A stretch of 64,000 nucleotides of DNA from Panulirus ornatus (taxonomy: Eukaryota; Arthropoda; Malacostraca; Decapoda; Palinuridae), in contig NC_092286.1 of NCBI RefSeq assembly GCF_036320965.1, positions 25,510,977 to 25,574,976 on the forward strand, in the 5' to 3' direction. A model generated the notes under the pieces. The model had not been told where the DNA came from. It saw only the letters and a program-made list of their open reading frames with translations, and searched no databases. Made by a program: the position numbers and the translations under genes. Each line of letters begins with the position of its first letter. Within the stretch, counting starts at the first letter, position 1. Below are positions 45,362 through 55,690 of this stretch, in pieces.

Positions 45362-47610
45362 TCAGAAAAGAAGAGTGAATGTTGGGGTGAAGAGGATGGT
45401 GAGAGTAAGTGAGCTTGGGAAGGAGACTTGTGTGAGGAAGTACCAGGAGAGACTGAGTACAGAATGGAAAAAGGTGAGAACAATGGAAGTAAGGGGAGTG
45501 GGGGAGGAATGGGATGTATTTAGGGAATCAGTGATGGATTGCGCAAAAGATGCTTGTGGCACGAGAAGAGTGGGAGGTGGGTTGATTAGAAAGGGTAGTG
45601 AGTGGTGGGATGAAGAAGTAAGATTATTAGTGAAAGAGAAGAGAGAGGCATTTGGGTGATTTTTGCAGGGAAAAAATGCAATTGAGTGGGAGATGTATAA
45701 AAGAAAGAGACAGGAGGTCAAGAGAAAGGTGCAAGAGGTGAAAAAGAGGGCAAATGAGAGTTGGGGTGAGAGAGTATCATTAAATTTTAGGGAGAATAAA
45801 AAGATGTTCTGGAAGGAGGTAAATAAAGTGCGTAAGACAAGGGAGCAAATGGGAACTTCAGTGAAGGGCGCAAATGGGGAGGTGATAACAAGTAGTGATG
45901 ATGTGAGAAGGAGATGGAGTGAGTATTTTGAAGGTTTGTTGAATGTGTTTGATGATAGAGTGGCAGATATAGGGTGTTTTGGTCGAGGTGATGTGCAAAG
46001 TGAGAGGGTTAGGGAAAATGATTTGGTAAACAGAGAAGAGGTAGTAAAAGCATTGCGGAAGATGAAAGCCGACAAGGCAGCAGGTTTGGGTGGTATTGCA
46101 GTGGAATTTATTAAAAAAGGGGTGACTGTATTGTTGACTGGTTGGTAAGGATATTTAATGTATGTATGACTCATGGTGAGGTGCCTGAGGATTGGCGGAA
46201 TGCGTGCATAGTGCCATTGTACAAAGGCAAAGGGGATAAGAGTGAGTGCTCAAATTACAGAGGTATAAGTTTGTTGAGTATTCATGGGAAATTATATGGG
46301 AGGGTATTGATTGAGAGGGTGAAGGCATGTACAGAGCATCAGATTGGGGAAGAGCAGTGTGGTTTCAGAAGTGGTAGAGGATGTGTGGATCAGGTGTTTG
46401 CTTTGAAGAATGTATGTGAGAAATACTTAGAAAAGCAAATGTATTTGTATGTAGCATTTATGGATCTGGAGAAGGCATATGATAGAGTTGATAGAGATGG
46501 TTTGTGGAAGGTATTAAGAATATATGGTGTGGGAGGCAAGTTGTTAGAAGCAGTGAAAAGTTTTTCTTGAGGATGTAAGGCATGTGTACGTGTAGGAAGA
46601 GAGGAAAGTGATTGGTTCTCAGTGAATGTAGGTTTGCAGCAGGGGTGTGTGATGTCTCCATGGTTATTTAATTTGTTTATGGATGGGGTTGTTAGGGAGG
46701 TGAATGCAAGAGTTTTGGAAAGAGGGGCAAGTATGAAGTCTGTTGTGGATGAGAGAGCTTGGGAAGTGAGTCAGTTGTTGTTCGCTGATGATACAGCGCT
46801 GGTGGCTGATTCATGTGAGAAACTGCAGAAGCTGGTGACTGAGTTTGGTAAAGTGTGTGAAAGAAGAAAGTTAAGAGTAAATGTGAATAAGAGCAAGGTT
46901 ATTAGGTACAGTAGGGTTGAGGGTCAAGTCAATTGGGAGGTAAGTTTGAATGGAGAAAAACTGGAGGAAGTAAAGTGTTTTAGATATCTGGGAGTGGATC
47001 TGGCAATGGATGGAACCATGGAAGCGGAAGTGAATCATAGGGTGGGGGAGGGGGCGAAAATCCTGGGAGCCTTGAAGAATGTGTGGAAGTCAAGAACATT
47101 ATCTCGGAAAGCAAAAATGGGCATGTTTGAAGGAATAGTGGTTCCAACAATGTTGTATGGTTGCGAGGCTTGGTCTCTGGATAGAGTTGTGTGCAGGAGG
47201 GTGGATGTGCTGGAAATGAGATGTTTGAGGACAATGTGTGGTGTGAGGTGGTTTGATCGAGTAAGTAATGTAAGGGTAAGAGAGATGTGTGGAAATAAAA
47301 AGAGCGTGGTTGAGAGAGCAGAAGAGGGTGTTTTGAAATGGTTTGGTCACATGGAGAGAATGAGTGAGGAAAGATTGTCCAAGAGGATATATGTGTCGGA
47401 GGTGGAGGGAACGAGGAGAAGTGGGAGACCAAATTGGAGGTGGAAAGATGGAGTGAAAAAGATTTTGTGTATAGGTATGTATATTTGCATGTGTGGATGT
47501 GTATGTATATACATGTGTATGTGGGTGGGTTGGGCCATTCTTTCGTCTGTTTCTCTTGCGTTACCTTGCTAACACGGGAGACAGCGACAAAGCAAAATGA
47601 ATAGATAATT
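45362..47610 (+). mobile_element. RTE-like LINE, long copy with internal 3' deletion
   Basis: Starts TTTCAGAAAAGAAGAGTGAA at the linker and covers linker, RT and C-terminal domain in four frames, with breaks near 45658, 46138 and 46570. FADDTALVAD is intact. At about 47468 the coding text (GVKKILC) jumps straight into the distal 3' UTR (ataggtatgtatatttgc), deleting the last 30 codons and most of the UTR. It ends gacaaagcaaaa. Confidence 0.92.
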
Positions 47611-48077
47611 TTTTTTTTATTATTATTATACTTTGTCGCTGTCTCCCGCGTTTGCGAGGTAGCGCAAGGAAACAGACGAAAGAAATGGCCCAACCCCCCC
47701 CATACACATGTATATACATACGTCCACACACGCAAATATACATACCTACACAGCTTTCCATGGTTTACCCCAGACGCTTCACATGCCTTGATTCAATCCA
47801 CTGACAGCACGTCAACCCCGGTATACCACATCGCTCCAATTCACTCTATTCCTTGCCCTCCTTTCACCCTCCTGCATGTTCAGGCCCCAATCACACAAAA
47901 TCTTTTTCACTCCATCTATCCACCTCCAATTTGGTCTCCCTCTTCTCCTCGTTCCCTCCACCTTCGACACTTATATCCTCTTGGTCAATCTTTCCTCACT
48001 CATTCTCTCCATGTTCCCAAACCACTTCAAAACACCCTCTTCTGCTCTCTCAACCACGCTCTTTTTATTTCCACAAA
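47611..48077 (-). mobile_element. RTE-like LINE 3' fragment, tail-to-tail with previous copy
   Basis: Minus orientation: A-rich tail (T-run), attataatacttt, stem-loop, short-form 3' UTR, then the C-terminal domain back to NKKSVVERAEEG, where it is truncated at about 48077. Confidence 0.88.
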
Positions 48078-48149
48078 TAAATGTACAATTTTTTATATAT
48101 ATTATCACCTTTTTTGTGCCTGGGGTAGGGGAGGAAGAGTTCTATGTAT

Positions 48150-49050
48150 TTCATGCATGTTGTAGAGGGTGTCCAAAGGGGGAGGGAGCAGGAGGCTGGA
48201 AACCCTCCCCTTCATGTATTTCAGTTTCAGAAACATGGAACAGAAGAATGAGCCAGGCAGAGTGCTCATCCTCCTTGAAAGCTCAGGCTGGGTTGTCTAA
48301 ATGTGTGTGGATGTAACCAAGATGAGAAGAGAGGAGAGATAGGTAGTATGTTTAAGGATAGAAACCGGGGTGTCCTAGCTTTTAGTGAAACAGTTCGAGG
48401 GGAAAGGGGAAGAATGGTTAGGAAATGTCACAGGGTGAAAGGACAAGTGGTAGTAAGGGGTAGCACTACTGAAGCAGTTGTGGGAGTGTGTGAGTGTAAA
48501 GAAGTGAACTTTAGACTGATGTTTGTAAAAATGAAAGTGGACGGCTAGAGATGGGTAATTATTAATGCTTATGTACTTGGCCTTGAGAAAAGAGATCAAG
48601 AGAGGCAGGTGTTTTAGGAGCAGCTGAGTAAGTGTGACAGCAGTTATAATACATGAGGCCAGGTATTGATAATGGTTGATTTAAATGCAAGTGAGGAATG
48701 CGGCAGTTAAGAGTATAATGGGGGGGGGGGGCATTGGGTATTCAGCAGATTGAATATGTTGGACAACTTGTGCAGTTGTGTCCTAAGAAAAGACTGTTGA
48801 TTGGGAATACCTGGCTTAAAAATATGGGCAGACACAAGTATATGTATGTGAGTAGGAAAGATGGTCTGTGGGCATTAGGGGAGTACATAGTAATTGATAG
48901 GTGTGTAAAAGAGAGACTTTTGGATGTAAATGTACTGGTGGGATATCTGATCATTATCTTGTGGAGGTGATGGTGGAGAATTGTAGAGGTCTTCGGAAAA
49001 AAGGGAACATTATTGGGGAAAAGAGAGGGGTAAATGAAATTGAAAATTCC
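48150..49050 (+). mobile_element. RTE-like LINE 5' half only (endonuclease part)
   Basis: Resembles the 5' end of the full-length copy read from 53186: gggagcaggaggctgg-type UTR, CLNVCGCNQDEKRGEI, ALSE-like LAFSE, VKMKVDG, NTWLKN..RHKYMYVSRKDG, VIDRCVKERLLDVNVL and SDHYLVE. These are AP-endonuclease segments. Linker, RT and 3' UTR are absent, an unusual 3' truncation. Confidence 0.75.
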
Positions 49051-49150
49051 ATACACTTTCCTCGCTCCTTTGAACATACTTGGAATGTATTACTGTAACA
49101 TCCATTCCTAACTTGGAAACCCCCACCTTATAGAGATAGCAAGTCTGCCT

Positions 49151-49154
49151 TTAA
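49151..49154. repeat. TTAA target duplication, left
   Basis: TTAA immediately before CCCGTAG; pairs with 55100-55103. TTAA is the obligatory piggyBac target. Confidence 0.75.
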
Positions 49155-49670
49155 CCCGTAGTTGCATAACAGGGTCATATTGACCCCAGCTGCGCCTAAA
49201 CATTCAATTTTTTCATTTGGGTGTTGAATTTGCATATTGTGACTTTTCATAATTTATTGTACTCTTTCAGTGGACCAGTTCACCATCAATGCATGACCAG
49301 GGTCTAATTGACCCCAAGTTATTTATTTGAAATATATAAATGTCTTCTAAATATGAGCAGTACAAAATATATAATCGTTGTAATAATGCAAGACTGTAAT
49401 ATTTTATTAGAAATGCTGTAATAAACAAAACATTTATGTACGCAATAGATAAATCTGTTTTATTCCAGAACATTAAATGTTTCGAATATCCAGAACAATG
49501 CGCGTATGGAACATGTTTGATAAGCAAGTGCCTAGGTCTCACTTGCAAGGGTTGCGTCAATACCACAGTAACTTCTGGAAGTTTCATGTCATGTTGCTGT
49601 ACCTCTAACATGTCTTGTCAGAAAAATTTGATTGATGAACAAATTAGGGATCTATTAGCAACTAGCGATA

Positions 49671-49680
49671 TAGATGAAGA
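49671..49680. repeat. Target-site duplication of nested LINE, left
   Basis: TAGATGAAGA, repeated exactly at 53187-53196. Confidence 0.8.
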
Positions 49681-52600
49681 TTTTTTTTATTATACTTAGT
49701 CACTGTCTCATGCGTCATCAAGGTAGCACAAGGAAACAAATGAAAGAATTGCCCAACCCACCCACATACACATGTATATACATAAACACCCACACATGCA
49801 CATATACATACCAATACTTTTCAACGTGTACATACATATACATACACAGACATATACATATATACACATGTACATATTCATACTTGCTGCCTTCATCCAT
49901 TCCCATCGCCACCCCACCACTCATGAAGTAGCACCCCCTTCCCCCCACGCGTGAGCGAGCTATCGCTAGGAAAAGACAACAAAAACCACATTCATTCACA
50001 CTCAGTCTCTAGCTGTTGTGTGTAATGCACCAGAACCACAGCTCCCTTTCCACATCCAGGCTACACAAAACTTTCCATGGTTTACCCCAGACTCTTCACA
50101 TGCCCTGATTCAATCCATTGACAACATGTCGACCCTGGTATACCACATTGTTCCAGTTCACTCTATTCCTTGCATGCCTTTCACCTCCTGTATGTTCAAG
50201 CCCTGATTGCTCAAAATCTTTTTTACTCCATCCTTCCACCTCCAATTTGGTCTCCAACTTCTCATTCCCTCTACCTCTGACACATATATCCTTTTTGTCA
50301 ATCTTTCCTCACTCATTCTCTCCATGTGACCAAACCATTTCAATACACCCTCTTCTGCTCTCTCAACCACACACTTTTTGTTACCACACATCTTTCTTAC
50401 ACTTTCATTACATACTCAATCAAACCACCTCACACCACATATTGTCCTCAAAACATTTCATTTCCAACACATCCACCCTCCTCTGCTCAACCCTATCTAT
50501 ATCCCATCCTTGCAACCATATAACATTGTTGGAACCACTGTTCCTTCAAACATACCCATTTTTGCTCTGAGATAAAGCTCTCTTCTTCACACATTCTTCA
50601 ACACTCCCAGAACCATAGCCCCCTCCCCCACCCTGTGACTCACTTCTGCTTCCATGGTTTCCTCCACTGCTAAATCCACTTTCAGATATCTAAAACACTT
50701 CACTTCCTCCAGTTTTTCTCCGTTCAAACTTACCTCCCAATTAACTTGTCTCTCAACCTACTGAACCTAATACCCCTGCTGTTATTTACATTTACTCTCA
50801 GCTTTCTTCTTTCACTCACTTTACCAAACTCAGTCACCAGCTTCTGCAGTTTCTCACCTGAATCAGTCACCAGCGCTGTATCATCAGCGAACACCAACTG
50901 ACTCACTTCCTAAGCCTTCTCATCCACAACAGACTGCATACTTACCCCTCTCTCCCAAACTATTGCATTCACCTCGCTAACTACCCCATCCATAAACAAA
51001 TTAAACAACCATGGAGACATCACACACTCCTGCTGCAAACTGACCTTCACTGGGAACCAATCACTTTCCTCTCTTCCTACTCGTGCAAATGCCTTACATC
51101 TTTGGTAAAAACTTTTCACTGCTTCTAGTAACTTACATCCCACATCATATACTCTTAATACCTTCCACAAAGCATCTCTATCAACTGCATCATATGCCCT
51201 CTCCAGATCCATCTGTTTTTCTAAGTATTTCTTAAATACATTCTTCAGAGCCAACACCTGAACACATCCTCTACCACTTCTGAATCCACACTGCTCTTCC
51301 CCTATCCGATGCTATATACATGCCTTTACCCTCTCAATCAATACCCTCCCATATAATTTCCCAGGAATACTCAACAAACTTGTACATCTGTAATTTGAAC
51401 ACTCTATTTTATCCCCTTTGCTTTTGTACAATGACACTATGCATGCATTCCGCCAATCCTCAGGCTTTTCACCATGGACCATACATACATTGAATATCCG
51501 TACCAACCAGCCAACAATACAGTCACCCCTTTTTTTTAATAAATTCCACTGCAGTACCATCCAAACCCATTGCCTTGCCAGCTTTTATCTTCTGCAAAGC
51601 TTTCACTACATCCTCTCTGTTTGCCAAACCATTCTCTGTTACCCTTTCACTTTGCACACCACCTTGACCAAAACACCCTATATCTGCCACTCTTATCATC
51701 AAACACACTCAACAAACCTTCAAAGTACTCACTCCATCTCCTCACTTCACCACTTCTTGTTATTACCTCCCCATTAGCCCCTTCATCGATGTTCCCTGTT
51801 GTTCTCTTGTCTTACGCACTTTATTTGCCTCCTTCCAAAATATCTCTATTCTCCCTAAAATTTAATGATACTCTCCCACCCCAATTCTCATCTTCCCTCT
51901 TTTTCACCTCTTGCACCTTTCTCTTGACCTCCTGCCTCTTTCTTTTATACATCTTTTAGTAATTTGCACTACTTCCTTGCAAAAATCATCCAAACGCCTC
52001 TCTCTTCTCTTTCACTAACAATCTTACTTCTTCATCCCACCACTCACTACTGTTTCTAATCTGCCCACCTCCCACCTTTCTCATGCCACAAGCATCTTTT
52101 GCACAAGCCATCACTGCTTCCCTGAATACATCCCCCACTCCCCTTATGTCATTTGCTCTCACCTTTTGCCATTCTGCATTCAGTCTCTCCTGGTACTTCC
52201 TCACACACGTTTCCTTTCCAAGCTCACATACTCTCACCACTATCTTCACCCCAACATTCCCTCTTCTTTTCTGAAAACAAATCTTCACCTTCGACTCCAC
52301 AAGATGATAATCAGACATCTCTCCAGTTGCCCCTCTTAGCACATTTACATCCAAAAGTATCTCTTTCATGCCTCTATCAATTAACATGTAATCCAATAGT
52401 GCTATCTGTTCATCTCTACTACATATGTATACTTATGTATATCTCTCCTTTTAAACCAGGTATTCCCAATCACCAGTCCTTTTTCAGCACACAAATCTAC
52501 AAGCTCTTCAACATTCCATTTACAACACTGAGCACCCCATGTACACCAATTATACACTCAGCTGCCACATTACTCACCTTTGCATTCAAATCACCCATCA

Positions 52601-53186
52601 CTATAACATGGTCTCGTGCATCAAAGCTGCTAACACACTCACTCAGCTGCTCCCAAAATGCTTGCCTCTCATGATCTTTCTTTTCATGACCAGGTGCATA
52701 GGCACCAATAATCACCTATCTCTCCATCCACTTTCACTTTTACCCATATCAATCTAGAGTTTACTTTCTTACACTTTATAACATAGTCCCACAACTCCTG
52801 CTTCAGGAGTAGTGCTACTCGTTCCTTTGCTCTTGTCTTCTCACCAACCCCTGACTTTACTCCCAAGACATTCCCAAACCACTCTTCCCCTTTACCCTTG
52901 AGCTTCATTTCACTCAGAGCCAAAACCTCTAGGTTCCTTTCCTCAAACATACTAACTATCTCTCCTTTTTTCTCATCTTGGTTACATCCACACACATTTA
53001 GACACCCCAATCTGAGCCTTCGAGGAGGATGAACACTCCCTACATGAAATCTTTCTTCTGTTTCCCTTTTTAGAAAGTTAGAATACAAGGAGGGGAGGGT
53101 TTCTAGCCCCCACTCCTGCCCTCTTTAGTCACCTTCTTTGACATGCAGGGAAAATGCAGGAAGTATTCTTTTATCTCCAGGGATAG
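49681..53186 (-). mobile_element. RTE-like LINE, longest copy, nested in piggyBac
   Basis: 3506 bp between 10-bp duplications, the only copy with both ends defined. From its 5' end (53186): 5' UTR; AP endonuclease in two frames (LGCLNVCGCNQDEKKGE, LSEMKLKGKG, YAPGHEKKDHERQAFW, VIVMGDLNAKV, SDYHLVE); linker (ELGKETCVRKYQERL, CAKDACGMRKVGGGQ); RT in decayed frames (EDWRNACIVSLY, SRGCV-like region, NLFMDGVVSEV, with the FADD box readable as FADDTAL); C-terminal domain (KWFGHMERM); long 3' UTR; stem-loop; tail tataataaaaaaaa. All frames carry breaks, so it is inactive. EN-RT order, single-ORF layout and the C-terminal zinc-finger-less domain suggest the RTE clade; this needs a phylogeny. Confidence 0.88.
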
Positions 53187-53196
53187 TAGATGAAGA
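53187..53196. repeat. Target-site duplication of nested LINE, right
   Basis: TAGATGAAGA, identical to 49671-49680. It restores the transposase frame when one copy and the LINE are ignored. Confidence 0.8.
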
Positions 53197-53823
53197 ATTG
53201 GATGATATAAGTGAAGATGAATTCATACCTCCTCCTAGTGACACTCCAGTTGACAGTTCTGATACAGATGACAGTATTAATGGTATTGATTGTCAAACAG
53301 ACGGTACTGCTACAATCTCACATGCTGCCAGAAGAGATGACAAGCTATGAGTTTATGTATGCACTGTCAGAAGATAAGTGGTGTTTGACAGCTCCATCTG
53401 CACAAGGTTGTACGGCTTCATTGTATGTTTTGACAACATCCACTAGAAGTACTTTATGTGCTGCTTGTAGAGTAACTCAAGATCCATCTTCTGCTTTTTG
53501 ACCTTGTCTTCTAAAACAGTATATTGACTAATGAAACAAACAGGCAAGAAAAATGGATGAACAAAAACTGGAAACTATTGACATTTGATGAATTTCATGC
53601 TTTATGTAGGCTTGAAAATTCTAAGAGGAGTCTACAAAAGCAAAAATCAAGCAGAGGCAGTTGTGGAATCCCTCATTTGGCCCTCCTATGTTTTCCAAAA
53701 CCATGGCAGTCAGCAGATTTCAATTGAAGAGATTTGCAGAGCATTATGTTTTGATAACCCAGCTACCTGAGACAGTAGACTGTCTAGGGATAAACTTGCT
53801 GCTGTTTGATGGATTTATAGAAT

Positions 53824-53907
53824 ATTCTCAACAATGCTACCAACATAGTGAGTGTGTTATTGAAAATTCTCAACAATGCTACCAACATAGTGAGTGTGTT
53901 ACCGTTG
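53824..53907. repeat. 42-bp tandem duplication in transposase
   Basis: attctcaacaatgctaccaa and the following 22 bases occur twice in a row, period 42 bp, in frame (14 codons). Nearly identical, so recent. Confidence 0.9.
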
Positions 53908-54080
53908 ATGAGCAATTATATCCATGTAGGTGATGTAAGTACTTTCAGTACATGCCATCAAAACCTGCCAAATATGGTCTAAAATTCTGGGTTCTGGTGG
54001 ATGCTGACACATATTACGAATTGAGTATTGAAATGTATACAGGTAAAGATGAAGAGAGAACTCATGAATTCGGAATGCAT

Positions 54081-54124
54081 GTTATAGTAAAGCTCACAAC
54101 TAGTTATAGTAAAGCTCACAACTC
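54081..54124. repeat. 22-bp tandem duplication in transposase
   Basis: gttatagtaaagctcacaac plus two bases, present twice with period 22 bp. It shifts the reading frame. Confidence 0.9.
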
Positions 54125-55099
54125 ACTTGCATGGAACGGGAAGAAATGTCATGTTTGAAAATTTGTTCACTGGCTTGAAATTAAATATAGTTAGGGAGCT
54201 TGCATCACAAAAAAATGTTAGTAGGAACTATTCGTGGCAACAGAAGGAACTGCGGGAGATAAAGCAGGAGAATTGTTTCAAAGTGCTTTTGCCAGTAATG
54301 AAGAAGGGGTACAAATAGTGTCTTACAAGGTCAAGAAAAATGTGTTTTTACTGTTGAACCAGCACGAAGATAAGAAATTGAGTGATTGTAACAAAAAGAA
54401 ACTGGAAGTAATATTGTAGTATGATTCAACTAAAGGAGGTGTTGACTGTGTAGATGAGAGTTGGTATGTACAGTGTCAGATACATGAGTGAAAGATGGCT
54501 TGTTCCTTTTGGTGTAACTTGGTTGATCTGGCATACTACAATGCATTTGTTCTCTACACATAACCTTGTCAGGATCATCATGGACAGGAGCCACAGGAGA
54601 TGACTTTTTCTTTCTGAACTGGGGATGCCTTTCAGTCACAAGTACAGGGAAGCCAGGAATGCTGGTGCTGCTTCCTGCAGCTCAGGACATGACTGAGTTA
54701 CTGCATCTGTTTCGTCAGAGGAATGTTGAAGATGTTCAGTGTGCCTAAGGAATAAAGGCAGAAAAACTGATGCAAAATGCAAGCTATGTTGTGAATTTGT
54801 ATGCCCTGAACATTATTTTGTAACATGTCACTCATGTGGTGAGGTAGACCTCACAGTGGCATTTTTTGATTTAAAGGAGACAAGGCTCTGTTTATAAGTT
54901 TTCTGTTAAATTCTTATTATTTTGCTTCAAAATGATTATAGTTTTTACATCAGTTATCAGATATCTTGTATAATGTAGTTGCATCCAATACATTTAGTTT
55001 ATATTAATCCTTCAGATATTATATTGAAAGATATTGGATGCGGTCAAATTGACCCCATTCATGCATTGATGTAGAACAGAAATGTCATGCATCCATGGG

Positions 55100-55103
55100 T
55101 TAA
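55100..55103. repeat. TTAA target duplication, right
   Basis: TTAA immediately after the right terminal inverted repeat. Confidence 0.75.
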
Positions 55104-55139
55104 GAAACTAGGTGTTCTGTTTAGATGTAGAAATTTCTT

Positions 55140-55690
55140 TTCTTCTGAACGATTGTTCTATATATACAAAGGATTAAGCCATTCTTGTATGGAGCAGTGC
55201 TTTCACATCTGAGGTGAGTAGCTCTGCATCCTTACTTGAGAGAGTTGAGTCAAAAGTGGTCTGGCTCATAAACTTATAAACTTGACCTGCTTGCTTATGC
55301 CACAATGTTGGTTCACTTTCTCTCTTTTGTAGGTATTACTTTGGTTTTTGCTCCCAAGAGCTGGCTGCTTGTGTGCCCCCATCGCTGGCTAAACCATACA
55401 ATACTCGGCAAGCTGTTGTGTCACATGATTATTGCGTGGATGTTGGCAACTCAGGGTTGGGCCATTATAGTAACTGTTTCTTTCCCATTATCTCGAAAAT
55501 TTAGCTTTCTCTACCCTCTCATGTCTTTTCCAATAACTATGACCTGGCACATTTTAAAAGATAGGGTTTCCACATCCTCCAAAATTCATAAATGCTTTTC
55601 CTCATCTTTTCTTTTTCCTTTGCATTAACCTTTCTATTTTTATTTTTGATTAAGGCCCAGCCTTGGTGTGGACTTTTGTCTATTACAGGA
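55140..55690 (+). mobile_element. Jockey-like LINE 3' end
   Basis: Plus-strand counterpart of the 32885-33420 and 23990-24385 non-coding region: gttgagtcaaaagtggtct, tggttcactttctctcttt, ctcccaagagctggctg, then ttaaggcccagccttggtgt ending in ggacttttgtc. Confidence 0.6.

Larger units (their letters stand above)
49610..54897 (+). pseudogene. piggyBac transposase, broken and interrupted
   Basis: N-terminus MSCQKNLIDEQIRDLLATSD, then the LINE insertion, then an acidic segment (DEELDDISEDEF) continuing in the same frame. Later segments lie in shifting frames: TNxxxxEKWMNKNWKLLTFDEF, RGVYKSKNQAEAV, CRALCFDN, VDEQLYPCR, MPSKPAKYGLKFWVLVDADT and a C-terminal Cys-rich finger (CKLC...CPEHYFVTCHSC). 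The order matches piggyBac transposases. A 42-bp in-frame duplication (53824-53907) and a 22-bp frame-breaking duplication (54081-54124) add to several stops. The upstream Cys-rich codons from 49436 are in frame but do not fit the family. Confidence 0.8.
49155..55099 (+). mobile_element. piggyBac-like DNA transposon, interrupted by a LINE
   Basis: Terminal inverted repeats CCCGTAGTTGCATAAC (49155-49170) and, as reverse complement, CCCATGGATGCATGAC (55084-55099) match at 12 of 16 positions and are flanked by TTAA. Subterminal near-palindromes of the form GGTCAxATTGACCCC lie at 49172-49187, 49300-49315 and 55042-55056. Inside is a decayed transposase gene. Subtracting the 3.5-kb nested LINE leaves about 2.4 kb, a normal piggyBac size. 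Confidence 0.85.

Noticed and set aside
49436..49609. Cys-rich codons in frame upstream of the piggyBac transposase Met
   Set aside because: They could look like a small secreted Cys-rich protein. They lie between the terminal repeat and the family-typical N-terminus, have no signal peptide, and are better explained as transposon 5' UTR read-through.
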